A DNA stretch of 64,000 bases from Isoperla grammatica (taxonomy: Eukaryota > Arthropoda > Insecta > Plecoptera > Perlodidae): contig OX246741.1 in NCBI GenBank assembly GCA_945910005.1, positions 3,493,946 to 3,557,945 on the forward strand, given 5' to 3'. Below, in pieces: positions 63,055 through 64,000 of the stretch. The notes beneath the pieces are model-generated. The model was not told the origin of the DNA and made no database searches. It saw only the letters and a list, made by a program, of their open reading frames with translations. Both the position numbers and the translations under genes were made by a program. The first letter of the stretch is position 1, and the number at the start of each line of letters is the position of its first letter.

Positions 63055-63294
63055 CTGAGGGAGATTAGCAGAGATTTGACGTTGCAGTGAGTCTCTCTCT
63101 TTCTCGACATCCTGGAGTTTCGCCTCCGTTTCCCCCAAACGTTCTTGAGTCTCCCGCAAACTATCCATTAGTTTGTCCCGCTCATCCAACATAGAAACCA
63201 TGAGTTGTTCGAAGTTCGCATCTTCTCCCGAAAATTGCGAACTTCTTTGGCTAATACTATCCTCTGATATGGTTGGCATCACATCACACATCAT
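63055..63294 (-). CDS. PPFIA: Liprin-alpha, first coding exon
   Basis: Eighty codons start MMCDVMPTISED and include NFEQLMVSMLDERDKLMDSL and ERDSLQRQISANLPQ. This is the signature N-terminus of liprin-alpha proteins (PPFIA1-4, SYD-2), roughly 1,100-1,300-residue scaffolds that bind LAR-type receptor phosphatases, RIM and KIF1A and organise presynaptic active zones and focal adhesions. The heptad-rich Leu/Glu sequence after residue 30 is the start of the long N-terminal coiled coil; the C-terminal SAM domains lie outside the window. The exon ends CTCAG|GTAAATG, a consensus donor, in phase 0 after LPQ, matching the boundary I recall for vertebrate paralogues. I chose the second in-frame ATG (63294) because the family starts MMCxVMPTI. 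An ATG nine bases upstream (63303) has equally good context and could add MWN. An in-frame TAA precedes it. Which paralogue, or a single ancestral gene, cannot be told. Confidence 0.95.
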
Positions 63295-63845
63295 ATTCCA
63301 CATGTTTGCTTGTTATACGGAAGCACCGACACTTATAATTAAATTGTATTCCGATTGGGAATGAAAAGCGGTGTTTGAAAAAGTAACTTTGCCGAATAAC
63401 TTTGATAGCTAAAGACACATGCAGATAAATTTTATTACCTAAAGCGCACACATAGTATATCTAGAGGGTCGTTAAAACTGCACACGCACACATTGTAACT
63501 AATGCAATAGATTTTAGACGACATTATAGCCAAAATTCTAGCTTGACACACCTACAAATTCCTACAAACCCAGTCCTACACTACACTTCTTCACCCGAGC
63601 AGCCATCTTGGACTGTGACGTCAGGCGTGTGCAAAGAGCTAGCGAGCTCGGAGCGGAAACCTCTCCGCCGCCTCCTAGATCGCTTTACGTCCATTTTCAG
63701 CTCTCTGTGGCCGTACTGCCAAACATGGCCGTCGATAGTGGAGGTTGTTTGGTTATAAATTATAATTTTCTTCTTCGTTTTTGTGATATCCAAAGGACAT
63801 GTATCAGGGAATTTTTGTAACGAGACTAAAGTTTAGAGGTAGAAG
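63295..63845. promoter_or_regulatory. Putative bidirectional promoter between liprin-alpha and a divergent gene
   Basis: About 550 bp separate the liprin-alpha start from a plus-strand ATG at 63846. The part at 63590-63730 is CpG-rich compared with flanks. It contains CCATCTTG (YY1 type) at 63603-63610, a perfect CRE TGACGTCA at 63616-63623, and AACATGGCCGTC at 63722-63733. No TATA box is evident on the liprin side. 5' untranslated exons may lie here; starts cannot be located by reading alone. Confidence 0.6.
63616..63623. promoter_or_regulatory. CRE octamer TGACGTCA
   Basis: Perfect palindromic CREB/ATF site 6 bp from a YY1-type CCATCTTG motif, inside the divergent intergenic region. Confidence 0.6.
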
Positions 63846-63912
63846 ATGTCGGGGGCGAGTAAAAAGTCGGGGAGACGGATGAGTTCGCAAAAGTATTCGA
63901 ATAATCTTGGAG
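63846..63912 (+). CDS. Candidate first coding exon of a divergent, unidentified gene
   Basis: An ATG with A at -3 opens a 22-codon frame starting MSGASKKSGRRMSSQKYS, basic and serine-rich, followed by CTTGGAG|GTTAGT, a plausible splice donor, in phase 1. The composition (Ser, Lys, Arg, Gly) looks like a disordered N-terminal tail. The next exon lies beyond the window or is not visible in the last 90 bp. I do not recognise the protein. Support is positional (next to a CRE-bearing, CpG-rich divergent region) plus start and donor context. It could be a spurious frame. Confidence 0.45.
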
Positions 63913-64000
63913 GTTAGTGGAAGCCGAAGGCCATCACAACGTTATGCAATCAGCTGATGAACTGACATTGTATTGACAGTTTATTCATGATTTACTTACT

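Overview
The window reads as nuclear DNA of a metazoan, most likely a marine invertebrate with a large, intron-rich, repeat-rich genome. No long open reading frame looks like a complete gene. One exon is clearly animal: an 80-codon liprin-alpha first coding exon with a consensus splice donor. The rest is non-coding sequence loaded with MITEs, SINE-like elements, minisatellites and G/C homopolymers. I cannot place the phylum from this sequence alone.

Layout. 1-463 is the end of a 13-bp tandem array. 1.2-3.1 kb holds an element with about 140-bp inverted ends and two copies of a small MITE. 3.1-17 kb is mostly featureless AT-rich DNA with short tandem arrays (17-bp units at 10.0 kb, GTAAC at 12.1 kb, a 93-bp duplication at 13.5 kb). 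17.2-27.2 kb contains a two-copy MITE family, a CpG-rich block (19.3 kb), a 57-bp tandem triplet (20.3 kb), a 382-bp near-perfect palindrome (20.7 kb), a duplication (24.5 kb) and a 784-bp inverted-repeat transposon with an 8-bp target duplication (26.4-27.2 kb). 32.2 kb has a LINE reverse-transcriptase fragment, 34.1 kb another palindrome, 36.9 kb a probable retrotransposon LTR. 45.7-52.3 kb holds paired CRE sites, three MITEs, a truncated SINE with a 12-bp target duplication and a 1.28-kb minisatellite of 25-bp units. 58.8-62.1 kb is a cluster of palindromic MITEs ending in a 5S-rRNA-derived SINE.

Genes. At the right end two genes lie head to head. The minus-strand gene is liprin-alpha (PPFIA family), a presynaptic and focal-adhesion scaffold; its first coding exon is 63055-63294 and transcription runs leftward. 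I see no second exon, so nearly the whole window may be liprin-alpha intron 1. The plus-strand partner may start at 63846 with a short basic, serine-rich first exon; I do not recognise it. The roughly 550 bp between them carry a perfect CRE and a YY1-type site, as expected for a shared promoter.

I found no convincing new biological system. The most informative structures are the liprin-alpha exon with its divergent promoter, the higher-order 50-bp organisation of the 25-bp minisatellite, the apparent excess of perfect CRE octamers, and the dense palindromic MITE families.
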